Made by a program: the position numbers and the translations under genes. 26,398 bases of DNA from an uncultured Bacilli bacterium (lineage in GTDB: Bacteria > Bacillota_I > Bacilli_A > RF39 > UBA660). Numbering within the stretch: position 1 is the first letter of the stretch; every line of letters starts with the position of its first letter. The notes beneath the pieces were generated by a model, which did no database searches, was not told the origin of the DNA, and saw nothing but the letters and a program-made list of their open reading frames with translations. The stretch lies in NCBI GenBank assembly GCA_910585915.1, contig CAJUGF010000018.1:1-26398 (forward strand). Direction: 5' to 3'. This document shows positions 14,869-21,938 of this stretch, piece by piece.

Positions 14869-16457
14869 GCCGAATTTCAAAGAAAAGTGATTTAGAAAAA
14901 GATGATTTAAAAAAGTTCTCTATTAGTTTGACTGAAGCTAGAAAAGCTAATTATACAAAGGATGATATAAAAGGGATTAAAGAAATAATTCCGAATGAAA
15001 AATATGAAATTAGATTAACTACAAAGCCGAGAATTTATGAAGTTGTTTATGGTACATTACATGACACTATAGCAAGAAAAAAGAAAATAATAAAAGAAAA
15101 TTCTATAAAAATCATCAATGAATTTTCTGATATTGATTTTTATGATCTAGTTCAATTATTCGTAACTGATTTACATAAGCGAAGAAAAAAAGGTAAAATT
15201 GATATCAATACTATTTATGATTATGTAAAAGATTTAGAAGGAGATGCTATTCCTTTTTTTTCAAAATATAAAATAAAAGATATAACTTCTGAAGTAATTG
15301 AGGCATTTGTTGAATATTTATATTCTAGACCCAAAAAAAATGGTCAATCTGGAAATTTATCTGAACGCACTATAGAAAAAATTCTTACATCTGTTGGTGC
15401 GGTATTTACTTTTGCTACAAAGCACAAACCTCAAATACTTGCAACTAATCCTGTAAAAGGAATTGATAACAAACCAGATTCTAGCAAAAAGAGAAAAGAA
15501 TTACCTATTTTCAAATTAGCAGATGCACAATATGCTTTAAAGTGTATAGATAAATATGCTAATATTAGACTCAAAACATTTATGCACTTAGTTTTTTCAT
15601 TAGGATGTAGACGTGAAGAAGCTTGTGGTTTAAGATGGTGTGATATTGACTTTACAACTGGAGAAGTAAACTATAACGACGCAGTTACTTCAAGCACACC
15701 AAAAAGGTATTTAGAAGAAGGAGAGGAGAGAATCAGGACTAAAAAATTAAAAACACATAATAGTTATAGAACTAATTTCTTGCCAGAGAAAGTTTTAAGA
15801 TTCTTGAAACAATATTATGAATTTCAAATTAGCAGTGGCTATCTCATTGAAGAAACAGACCAAATATTTAGAAATTTAAGAAATACTAAAATGGCTGATC
15901 CTAATAAACTTTCTGAAGAATGGCGTAAATTTAAAAAACAATATAATATAAAAGATGTTGACTTACATCGTATCCGACATACGGTTGCAAATATTTTAGA
16001 AAAACAAAATGTTCCAAAAAAGGACATTGCGGTACTTTTGGGAAATACAGAAAGAGTTTTAGAAAAATATTATACACACGTAGATTATGAAGATTTAATG
16101 AATATGAGATCAAAACTTAATGATACATTATTTGAAGACGATGGATATGTAACTATCAATATAGATTTAGTTGTATCCATATTAAATAATTATCCATTAT
16201 CTTCTCTACTTAGTAAAGATTTGGAACTATTAGATAAAATCAGTGGTATTAATATAACACTTGATAACTATGATTTTTGTCTTTCAAATTGTCGCCAAAC
16301 TCTTTTACAGAGTTATCCTGATTTTTCTTTTTTTATTGATAATGACCCTACTCGTCTTCAAACTAAAATTAATACATATAAGAACTTTCAAAAGCAAGAG
16401 ATTAAAGTTAAATCACTTAAAGATTTAATTAATTATGAAGACATCCTATCATTATGA
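14865..16457 (+). CDS. Tyrosine recombinase/integrase with C-terminal extension
   Basis: A 530-aa site-specific recombinase. A core-binding region (about 90-205) precedes a catalytic domain with R249 (GCRREEACGLRW), K296 (KTHNSYR), H368-x-x-R371 (HRIRHT) and Y403 (YYTHV). The second His, usually in LGH, is Asn394 here (LGN). The enzyme should integrate and excise the element at tRNA-Cys. About 120 residues follow the catalytic Tyr, far more than usual; this tail has no motif I recognise. An N-terminal arm-binding-like segment (1-90) is basic. The gene lies 144 bp from the tRNA-Cys fragment, and its ATG overlaps the excisionase-like gene. Confidence 0.93.
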   Translation: MSRISKKSDLEKDDLKKFSISLTEARKANYTKDDIKGIKEIIPNEKYEIRLTTKPRIYEVVYGTLHDTIARKKKIIKENSIKIINEFSDIDFYDLVQLFVTDLHKRRKKGKIDINTIYDYVKDLEGDAIPFFSKYKIKDITSEVIEAFVEYLYSRPKKNGQSGNLSERTIEKILTSVGAVFTFATKHKPQILATNPVKGIDNKPDSSKKRKELPIFKLADAQYALKCIDKYANIRLKTFMHLVFSLGCRREEACGLRWCDIDFTTGEVNYNDAVTSSTPKRYLEEGEERIRTKKLKTHNSYRTNFLPEKVLRFLKQYYEFQISSGYLIEETDQIFRNLRNTKMADPNKLSEEWRKFKKQYNIKDVDLHRIRHTVANILEKQNVPKKDIAVLLGNTERVLEKYYTHVDYEDLMNMRSKLNDTLFEDDGYVTINIDLVVSILNNYPLSSLLSKDLELLDKISGINITLDNYDFCLSNCRQTLLQSYPDFSFFIDNDPTRLQTKINTYKNFQKQEIKVKSLKDLINYEDILSL

Positions 16458-16462
16458 ATTTC

Positions 16463-16480
16463 TTCTGACGAATTTCTGAC
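16463..16480 (+). repeat. Tandem TTCTGAC repeats after int (candidate arm-type sites)
   Basis: TTCTGAC occurs at 16463-16469 and 16474-16480, exactly 11 bp apart, about one helical turn. They lie between int and the tRNA fragment, where integrase or excisionase arm sites are expected. Confidence 0.4.
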
Positions 16481-16496
16481 AAAACGATTCAAAACA

Positions 16497-16576
16497 ATGC
16501 AAAAAAATAGTAATATATGACTAAACCATCATTTTAAAATTATTGCGAGTTTGTCCGTATTGATGCGAAAAAATAG
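16497..16576 (+). repeat. 14-bp direct repeat pair between int and the attachment site
   Basis: ATGCAAAAAAATAG (16497-16510) and ATGCGAAAAAATAG (16563-16576) match at 13 of 14 positions, 66 bp apart start to start. Candidate arm-type binding sites for Int; A-rich composition makes chance similarity possible. Confidence 0.4.
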
Positions 16577-16600
16577 ATTGGTCTTTTTCCATGGTTATGT

Positions 16601-16644
16601 CTGCAACTCCCTGATCACCAGTTCGAATCTGGTAGGCTCCTCCA
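16601..16644 (+). other. Attachment site: 3'-terminal tRNA-Cys fragment (attR-like)
   Basis: These 44 nt match the 3' part of the tRNA-Cys at 13999-14072 from the anticodon loop through CCA with two differences (G42 to C, and A57 to G in the T-loop). No 5' half precedes it, so it is not a functional tRNA. Similarity starts exactly at the anticodon loop, a common crossover position for tRNA-targeting integrases. It lies in inverted orientation to the complete tRNA-Cys, so the direct-repeat partner expected of an integrated element should lie left of the window. Confidence 0.8.
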
Positions 16645-16654
16645 AATTGATAGG

Positions 16655-16690
16655 AAACTCGAACTTTTAATTTTTTTATAGTTCGAGTTT
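16655..16690. terminator. Terminator-like hairpin after the tRNA-Cys fragment
   Basis: A 10-bp stem (AAACTCGAAC / GTTCGAGTTT) around a 16-nt AT-rich loop, 10 bp beyond the CCA of the tRNA fragment. It probably terminated the original chromosomal tRNA-Cys transcript, which supports 16644 as the element boundary. Confidence 0.6.
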
Positions 16691-16905
16691 TAATATGTTT
16701 AATTTTCTGCTATCATAACTATCAATTTAGTGAATATGCTTATAACAGATCCCGCAAGTTGTAATATTAATTTAGGGGGGGATTAGAATTACCAAAATGT
16801 TATATATTTAACAAAAGATGTAAAGTTATTGTACCTCCTTCTTAGAGCTCTAAATCTTTCTATTTGCTTAAATGTTGTCTTTTATTCTGTGGCATTTTTT
16901 GCGAA
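16691..16905. other. Intergenic stretch without a recognisable gene
   Basis: No supported coding frame. It holds a run of seven G's (about 16774-16780), a 12-bp palindrome TTAGAGCTCTAA (16842-16853) and GGAGG-like sequences on both strands that lead only into frames of under 20 codons. It may be a degraded remnant at the element/chromosome junction. Confidence 0.4.
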
Positions 16906-16937
16906 AAATAGACCATTGATCACTCAATAGTCTATTT
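16906..16937 (-). terminator. Terminator overlapping the stop codon of the minus-strand membrane protein
   Basis: Stem of 8 + 5 bp (AAATAGAC, ATTGA / TCAAT, GTCTATTT) interrupted by one mismatch, with loop TCAC. Read on the minus strand it is followed by T's. The TAG stop at 16932-16934 lies inside the hairpin. Confidence 0.7.
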
Positions 16938-18530
16938 TAATTTTATCACATAGCGTTTATTACGAATGGTTATAAGAACATTTATCATTGAAGCACTTTC
17001 TAGTTCACTTGGAACTTCTAAAATATATCCATCTTGAAATGAACTAGGTGTTTTATTCACTATTGAAGCAATATGTTCTCCATTATAATCCTCATACTGA
17101 ATTGTTATAAAATGATCTGGAAATAATCGCTCAGTTCTAGCAGATTTATAATATAATGTATTTTGGTCTATGTCACTTTTTCCTTTTAAGATTAACAGTT
17201 TTTTACTACTAGAATTGCTAGAAATATTTTCGGTTAGCTTTCGACAATTGTTGTTGCTTGAACAATAATCGTATTGATAAGTGTAATTATTTTTTAAATC
17301 ATATTCTTTTATTTGATAAGAACTATATCCTAAATTCGATTCTTCAAAGGTAGCAATTTTTCCTAAATTTGTTGTTTTTACATTTTCTATATTAATTGCT
17401 TGATAAGGTTTTAATTTTACTTTTTTATATTGTGGGGCAATTTCTCCAACTTGGTAAGTCATTGCCTCTAAAATCATTAGTTGATATTCATTCGAAACTT
17501 CCTGTTCTTGTAATTCATAAGCTAATACATAAGAATTACTGTTTTCTGGAATTAATTCTGTATCTTGGCGAATGGTTTCTCCAAAATCAATAAAGTAACT
17601 TGCTCTATCTAGTATTGGATATGCTCTTCTATTTTCTAGCTGGATAAAAAAATTATTGTAATCTAAGGTTTTATTTTCTCTTCCTCTATTTTCAATTTGT
17701 AATCTCAGTACTAAATAATACTTTTTATCGTTAAAAATCCTTCCACTATAATCACGGTTAGTAACCATACTTCCAGTTACTCTAATGTTTAAGTTATTAT
17801 GACTTAGTGCTTGACTTTGTTTGTATGTTTTGTTATAAACATCAACATTCAAATAAATAATTGTTCCAAAAATAATTGTAAATATAGAACATAATATGAT
17901 AAAAATAAATTTATTTTCTTTAATATAATACTTAAATTCTCTTATAAATCTTCTAATATTTCGTTTTATTTTATAATCTTCAATTCCTAGAGTGAATTCA
18001 AATTCTTCAGAATCAATATCAGTTATTTCTAGTTCTTTTACATCAGTTTCAAAGTTGAATTTTTTAATATCAAATCCTACTCCTCGAAACAACGTAAAAG
18101 CAGCAAAGAAAAACTGGGGAAGATAAAATATGTAAGCAATATCTCGATAGGCTCGTGCTACTGCTGCTTCAATAGTTTGAATTTCCATTCCACTTAGAAT
18201 ACCATGAGTTATTCCTAATATAACTAATAGTATGACATAGAATACAATTAAAAAGAAATAAAATTTAGTTGATTTTTCTTTTTTTCGCATTAAAAAATAT
18301 ATAAATATGCCAATAACTAATATTAGCAAAATTGCAAAATACATAAAATAGTTTATATAAGTTCCAGCTATATTAGAAATGGCAGTATAATAATTTGAAT
18401 TAATATAATCACGAAAAAAACCAATAATATTATGTGTACAATACAATAAATAAAAAATTGGTATAACTAAAGCTATATGAATGATGCGAAAATGTTTTAT
18501 TAAAAATGCATATGGTTTTTTTAATATCAT
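16932..18530 (-). CDS. Multi-pass membrane protein with large extracytoplasmic domain, function unknown
   Basis: A 532-aa protein. Four transmembrane segments occupy the first 165 residues, followed by an acidic then basic cytoplasmic stretch (about 165-205), a fifth segment (about 207-228), and a 300-residue C-terminal domain on the outside. This domain begins with beta-strand-rich sequence of the form YYLVLRLQIENRG, which recalls DUF4352/immunoglobulin-like domains, and ends in a second beta-rich region. Two Cys (YDYCSSNNNC) may form a disulfide. The ATG is preceded by GGGAG. It is the last gene of a minus-strand cluster with LysM and PH-domain genes; I do not recognise the family. Confidence 0.8.
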   Translation of the reverse strand: MILKKPYAFLIKHFRIIHIALVIPIFYLLYCTHNIIGFFRDYINSNYYTAISNIAGTYINYFMYFAILLILVIGIFIYFLMRKKEKSTKFYFFLIVFYVILLVILGITHGILSGMEIQTIEAAVARAYRDIAYIFYLPQFFFAAFTLFRGVGFDIKKFNFETDVKELEITDIDSEEFEFTLGIEDYKIKRNIRRFIREFKYYIKENKFIFIILCSIFTIIFGTIIYLNVDVYNKTYKQSQALSHNNLNIRVTGSMVTNRDYSGRIFNDKKYYLVLRLQIENRGRENKTLDYNNFFIQLENRRAYPILDRASYFIDFGETIRQDTELIPENSNSYVLAYELQEQEVSNEYQLMILEAMTYQVGEIAPQYKKVKLKPYQAINIENVKTTNLGKIATFEESNLGYSSYQIKEYDLKNNYTYQYDYCSSNNNCRKLTENISSNSSSKKLLILKGKSDIDQNTLYYKSARTERLFPDHFITIQYEDYNGEHIASIVNKTPSSFQDGYILEVPSELESASMINVLITIRNKRYVIKLK

Positions 18531-18563
18531 ACTATCGCTCCCTTTTTTTATTATTATACAACA

Positions 18564-18593
18564 AAAAAAATATGAAACAACTCATATTTTTTT
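18564..18593 (-). terminator. Terminator at the 3' end of the LysM gene
   Basis: A 12-bp stem (AAAAAAATATGA / TCATATTTTTTT) with a 6-nt loop, giving a T tract on the minus strand. It overlaps the TAA stop at 18592-18594 and would separate the LysM gene from the membrane protein gene downstream. Confidence 0.65.
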
Positions 18594-19044
18594 ATCTTAC
18601 TTTGTTTACTAGTATTTGACCAGCTTGTAAATAAATGGTCGAATTGTTATCTAGTAATTTACTTTTACTGATTTTAAACATCCCTGAAACTGTATCCAAA
18701 GTATCTCCATCCTTTGTAATATAATAACTATATTCACTTTTAGGAATTAATATCTCTTGTCCTTGGTAAATAAAATCATCCATATCTAATCCATTTAGTC
18801 CAGCTAGTAATTCTGGGTTAATATTATATTTTCTTGCAATTCCATAAAGAGAATCTCCCATTTCAATAGTATAGTAAGAAAAATAGTTTTCTGAATTTTT
18901 TGGCACAATAATATCCATTCCTGCTCTTACAGAATCTGAATAGTAAATATTATTTAAATCTTTTAATGTTGTTTCATTTGTAGAAAACTTTTTAGCAACA
19001 CTTTTTAATGTATCTCCTGCTTGTAATCGATATTGATCGAACAT
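18592..19044 (-). CDS. Triple-LysM protein without signal peptide
   Basis: A 150-aa protein made almost wholly of three LysM-type repeats: about 3-50 (YRLQAGDTLKSVAKKF, ending DIIVPK), 57-103 (YTIEMGDSLYGIARKY, ending EILIPK) and 107-150 (YYITKDGDTLDTVSGMF, ending QILVNK). LysM binds N-acetylglucosamine polymers such as peptidoglycan. There is no signal peptide or membrane segment, so export by another route, or a cytoplasmic or spore-like role, must be assumed. The ATG is preceded by AGGAGTGATGTT, a good ribosome binding site. Confidence 0.85.
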   Translation of the reverse strand: MFDQYRLQAGDTLKSVAKKFSTNETTLKDLNNIYYSDSVRAGMDIIVPKNSENYFSYYTIEMGDSLYGIARKYNINPELLAGLNGLDMDDFIYQGQEILIPKSEYSYYITKDGDTLDTVSGMFKISKSKLLDNNSTIYLQAGQILVNKVR

Positions 19045-19102
19045 AACATCACTCCTAATATAGAGTATGTAAAATTGCCCATTTGGTTCAAATATACGAA
19101 TA

Positions 19103-20257
19103 TTATTTGTTTTCTTTTATAAAAATCATATTTTTATAATTGAAGTTCCATTCAAAGTAGCTCATCACTTCAATTTCTCCTGTTTGTTCTGTATAATAAT
19201 ATAAAGAATCCCCGCTTAAATAATATACTTTATCTTTAATTTTTGTAATAATTTCTTTAACTTCTCGGTTGCTTATTTTTTTTCTTAGATTATTGTATTT
19301 GATGTAAAGACCATTATCAATTTCATATTCATATTTTTCTGCATTAATAAAAGTTTTATTTTCTTTTGTTAGTTTACTTACACTAATTTTATTCCATTCA
19401 TTATTTTCTAGTATTTTTCCATCCTTTGACTCTGTGCCTACTTTTCGCATCTTTTTCTTTTTGGGAATTAATTCCCACTCTATATTTGTTTTCTTGTCTA
19501 CATAATATAGGGAATTTTTATACTTACCTAAGTAATATCCATCAAAATAGATGCTTTCTTTGAAATCCCAAGTAGTTGTATCTCCATTAGACATATTTAT
19601 AATATAAAATTTATTAAAATAATAAGATGCATTATAGTCTGGAATTAATAAATAGTCTTTAACTTCTGCTACATTCGAAATGTTATAAATATCCTTTTCA
19701 AATATTGGAATATTGTTTTTCTTATTGTTACTTATTTGATAAAAACCTTTATAATTCCAAATATAATATGTGTTATCATCAATGTTTTTTATTGTCACTT
19801 TCTCATAGTTATCTTTGGTTTCATCTTTAGATTTAAAATATTTTGAATCTAGTTTTTCTTTCATTTTATCGCTCACCAAATGATAGTCAATAATATTATT
19901 CTCTTCTACACATTGTGGATAAGTTGTAATTTGTGCACTTTTGATAATGAGGCAAGTTGTATTTTCCTCTTCCAATTCTTCGATTTCTTGAATGAGATTT
20001 TTTGAGATTATATATTTACTTTCAACCGTAAAAATAAAGTTTTTATCGTCTTTGGTAATTTTGAAAGAATACATTTTTTTGTTTTTATCGAAAGCTTCTA
20101 ATACATTAAAGTTATTTACCTCATACTCTCTTTGATAATCTTTAGCATGAAAAATGGCATATAAAATGATTAAAATCAGGAAAATAATTGTTGCAAGAGC
20201 AATACGTCGTCTTTTTTGTTTTATTTTACTTTTCTTATTCGTGATAGGTTTTAGCAT
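19103..20257 (-). CDS. Single-pass membrane protein of unknown function, beta-rich outer domain
   Basis: A 384-aa protein. A basic N-terminus (KKSKIKQKRRR) and one transmembrane segment (about 19-38) predict an N-in topology. The rest is rich in Tyr, Asn and Lys with recurring short strands (YYIWNYKGFYQI, YYFNKFYIINMSNGDTTTWDF, NSLYYVDKK, YYLSGDSLYYY), consistent with a propeller-like or other all-beta ectodomain. I do not recognise the family. Its start overlaps the end of the PH-domain gene by 23 nt, so the two are probably translated together. Confidence 0.78.
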   Translation of the reverse strand: MLKPITNKKSKIKQKRRRIALATIIFLILIILYAIFHAKDYQREYEVNNFNVLEAFDKNKKMYSFKITKDDKNFIFTVESKYIISKNLIQEIEELEEENTTCLIIKSAQITTYPQCVEENNIIDYHLVSDKMKEKLDSKYFKSKDETKDNYEKVTIKNIDDNTYYIWNYKGFYQISNNKKNNIPIFEKDIYNISNVAEVKDYLLIPDYNASYYFNKFYIINMSNGDTTTWDFKESIYFDGYYLGKYKNSLYYVDKKTNIEWELIPKKKKMRKVGTESKDGKILENNEWNKISVSKLTKENKTFINAEKYEYEIDNGLYIKYNNLRKKISNREVKEIITKIKDKVYYLSGDSLYYYTEQTGEIEVMSYFEWNFNYKNMIFIKENK

Positions 20258-20678
20258 ACTTTTTCTTCTCTTCCATCATAAATTCTGTTACGTTTGTTTC
20301 AATTTCTGGTAAACTTGTTTTGTCTAAATTAGTTAATACTACAACTTCTTTTACTGTGTCGATGGTTACTTTTCCCCATAATAATCCTTGATATACTTCT
20401 AAATCATTAAATAAATCTGGGGTAATTGAAGTGAGAAAATAACCGAAAACTACTCTTTTTTGCCCGATTAATAATCTTTTATTTGTTACGGCAATAATAC
20501 ATGTAGAAAATAAGTCATAAAATTTTTCATTCTTTTGCCCCGTGAAAGCATAACTTACTGTTTCTCCAGGATTTAGGTGACGCTCTATTATTTCAGCATG
20601 TTTTTTTAGTCTCCACCACGTAATGGTCTTAGGATATTTTTTTTTGAATAAATTCACATGATCATATACTGTTCCCAT
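20235..20678 (-). CDS. Bacterial PH-domain protein (YokE-like)
   Basis: A 147-aa protein without signal peptide. After a short helical lead, residues 50-130 show the bacterial PH-like pattern: NPGETVSYAFTG, IIAVTNKRLLIGQKRV, then strands ending KEVVVLTNLDKT and an acidic C-terminal helix. Such domains often bind membranes or protein partners and appear in stress-related proteins; the role here is unknown. The ATG is preceded by AAGGTG at 5 nt. It is the first gene of the minus-strand cluster and overlaps the next gene. Confidence 0.8.
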   Translation of the reverse strand: MGTVYDHVNLFKKKYPKTITWWRLKKHAEIIERHLNPGETVSYAFTGQKNEKFYDLFSTCIIAVTNKRLLIGQKRVVFGYFLTSITPDLFNDLEVYQGLLWGKVTIDTVKEVVVLTNLDKTSLPEIETNVTEFMMEEKKKYAKTYHE

Positions 20679-20697
20679 AATTCACCTTCTTTTTTTT

Positions 20698-20726
20698 ATT
20701 TTATAATGAAATGACAAATTTCGCAA
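20698..20726 (-). promoter_or_regulatory. Promoter of the PH-domain gene cluster
   Basis: On the minus strand TTGCGA (20726-20721), a 17-bp spacer and TAAAAT (20703-20698) lie about 20 nt upstream of the ATG at 20678. Confidence 0.45.
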
Positions 20727-20772
20727 TTAGCTTTCTTTTTATTTTTAAGTCATAGCTTCTATTTTTTATATT

Positions 20773-20781
20773 TGCTATAAT
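20773..20781 (+). promoter_or_regulatory. Extended -10 promoter of the Mrr-like gene
   Basis: TGCTATAAT is an extended -10 element (TGn plus perfect TATAAT) 32 bp before the ATG at 20813. No good -35 is visible, as is usual for extended -10 promoters. Confidence 0.55.
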
Positions 20782-20812
20782 TTATATAAAAAGTAGAGGT
20801 TTGATTAATAAT

Positions 20813-21586
20813 ATGAAAAAAGGAAAAATATTAGAAAGCTTTGTTGCTTATGTATATTCAAATTTATTAAAAATGAGTTGATCAAATAGTGCAGTATCAC
20901 AAAATATTTCTATTAAAGGGCTTAGTGGTGTTGTACATGAATTTGATGTATTTTATGATTTTTGGCATTTAAATTTACTTTTTCGTGTAGCAATTGAATG
21001 TAAGGATTGGAATAGCCCTGTTGATAAAGGAAAAGTTCAAGAGTTTTGGAGTAAAATTGATGATCTTTATAATATTGCTGGTGTTATGATTGCCAAAAGT
21101 GGTTATCAAGAAGGTGCTTTGCAGTTTGCTAAAGCCAAGGGAATTCTTTTATTGACTTTAGATGATCTTCCTTCTTTTACTGATATTATCGTTAAAAAAA
21201 TCGAATATTTATTATTACCAGATGAATTGACGAAAGATGAACCTTTTTGGACAATCATGCAAATTCAAGACGGTGATATCACTGGCAGTTATTTAAATAT
21301 TGGTACAACTATAGAACCAGAAATTCCTTTATTTTTTTCTAAACATGTCGCTCAAGAATGTCTTAAAAAATACGAAGATAAGGATTCTCTATGTGTCAGA
21401 GGTTTAACTCAAGTTCAGCTTAGAACTCTTATTAATATTTCAAAGGAAATAACTCATGCAAATTTTGCTATTTGTTATTATCCAATCCCTATTGATGAGC
21501 AATTACAATTTATTCGTCTTAGTTATCAAACACTTGAAGAATATTATTGTATTGATGAACCACATAATAAAATTTCGAATATTTAG
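20813..21586 (+). pseudogene. Mrr-like restriction endonuclease-fold protein, interrupted by in-frame TGA
   Basis: Read through, the frame encodes 257 residues with one stop: MKKGKILESFVAYVYSNLLKMS, then TGA at 20879-20881, then an uninterrupted remainder. The remainder contains HEFDVFYD (Asp) and RVAIECKDW (Glu-x-Lys), the PD-(D/E)xK pattern of Mrr-type nucleases, followed by GVMIAKSGYQEGALQFAKAKGI, which is also typical. A C-terminal region of about 130 residues has no recognised motif. The stop lies between the first helix and the nuclease core; no conventional start occurs between it and ATG 21086, which lies after the catalytic residues. TGA is a genuine stop elsewhere in the window, so this looks like a recent nonsense mutation (for example Trp TGG to TGA) or a sequencing error. 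Confidence 0.75.
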
Positions 21587-21697
21587 ACTTTTATATCATT
21601 TCAAATTTTTAACTAAATTCTTCTTGAATTAACTATGTTAAACTTTTGCTCTTAAATAAACAAATTTGATGATAAATATTCACATATTATTGCAAAC

Positions 21698-21733
21698 AAA
21701 TCCACGTTTTAAAAAAATCGTGGATTTTCTTTT
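21698..21733 (+). terminator. Rho-independent terminator after the Mrr-like gene
   Basis: A 9-bp stem (AAATCCACG / CGTGGATTT) with a 12-nt loop is followed by a T-rich tail (TTCTTTTT), in the orientation of the Mrr-like gene. Confidence 0.7.
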
Positions 21734-21813
21734 TCACAGTATATTTTAATATTTAAAGTATGTAAGCCTATTTTCTTTATATAATTCTTTTTATTTTTAT
21801 CAAAATTATATAA

Positions 21814-21866
21814 AAAAAGTAAGAACTAAACTTTTATTTGAATTATATAAAGTGTTCTTACTTTTT
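21814..21866 (-). terminator. Terminator of the M26-like peptidase gene
   Basis: A perfect 13-bp inverted repeat (AAAAAGTAAGAAC / GTTCTTACTTTTT) around a 27-nt loop lies 73 bp beyond the stop of the minus-strand peptidase gene and ends in T's on that strand. Confidence 0.6.
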
Positions 21867-21938
21867 AAATATAGTATATTTTCTTTCTCATGAAAGATTA
21901 TAAACTTTTTTCAACATCTTTAAAGAAAACTAATTCTC

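Larger units (their letters stand above)
1..16644 (+). mobile_element. Integrative and conjugative element, right-hand part (left end outside window)
   Basis: The segment carries a full set of conjugation functions: VirB6-, VirB3/PrgI-, VirB4- and VirD4-like proteins, an M23 peptidase, a relaxase with an accessory protein and a probable oriT, plus an excisionase-like protein and a tyrosine integrase. It ends 144 bp after the integrase stop at a 3'-terminal tRNA-Cys fragment, the usual integration site of such elements. All protein genes lie on the plus strand; the tRNA-Cys gene is the only one on the minus strand. The left attachment site is not in the window, so total length and gene content are unknown. 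Beyond 16644 the gene content and orientation change abruptly, which supports the boundary. Whether the element can still move is an open question. Confidence 0.8.
21587..21938. other. Intergenic stretch between convergent genes
   Basis: AT-rich, no supported coding frame. It contains two convergent terminators, at 21698-21727 and 21814-21866, and nothing else I can support. Confidence 0.6.

Noticed and set aside
16570..16644. A second complete tRNA-Cys on the plus strand
   Set aside because: Only the 3' part from the anticodon loop onward matches. The preceding bases cannot form the acceptor 5' strand (GGAGCTT-like) or a D-arm.
16772..16813. Short frame ITKMLYI after a purine-rich run
   Set aside because: Only eight codons, no conserved features, and the preceding G run is not a well-placed GGAGG.
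20879..20881. TGA read as Trp (Mycoplasma-type code) or selenocysteine in the Mrr-like gene
   Set aside because: TGA ends the PrgI-like, the unknown 187-aa and the excisionase-like genes at sensible overlaps, and Trp is encoded by TGG throughout. No other gene contains an in-frame TGA.
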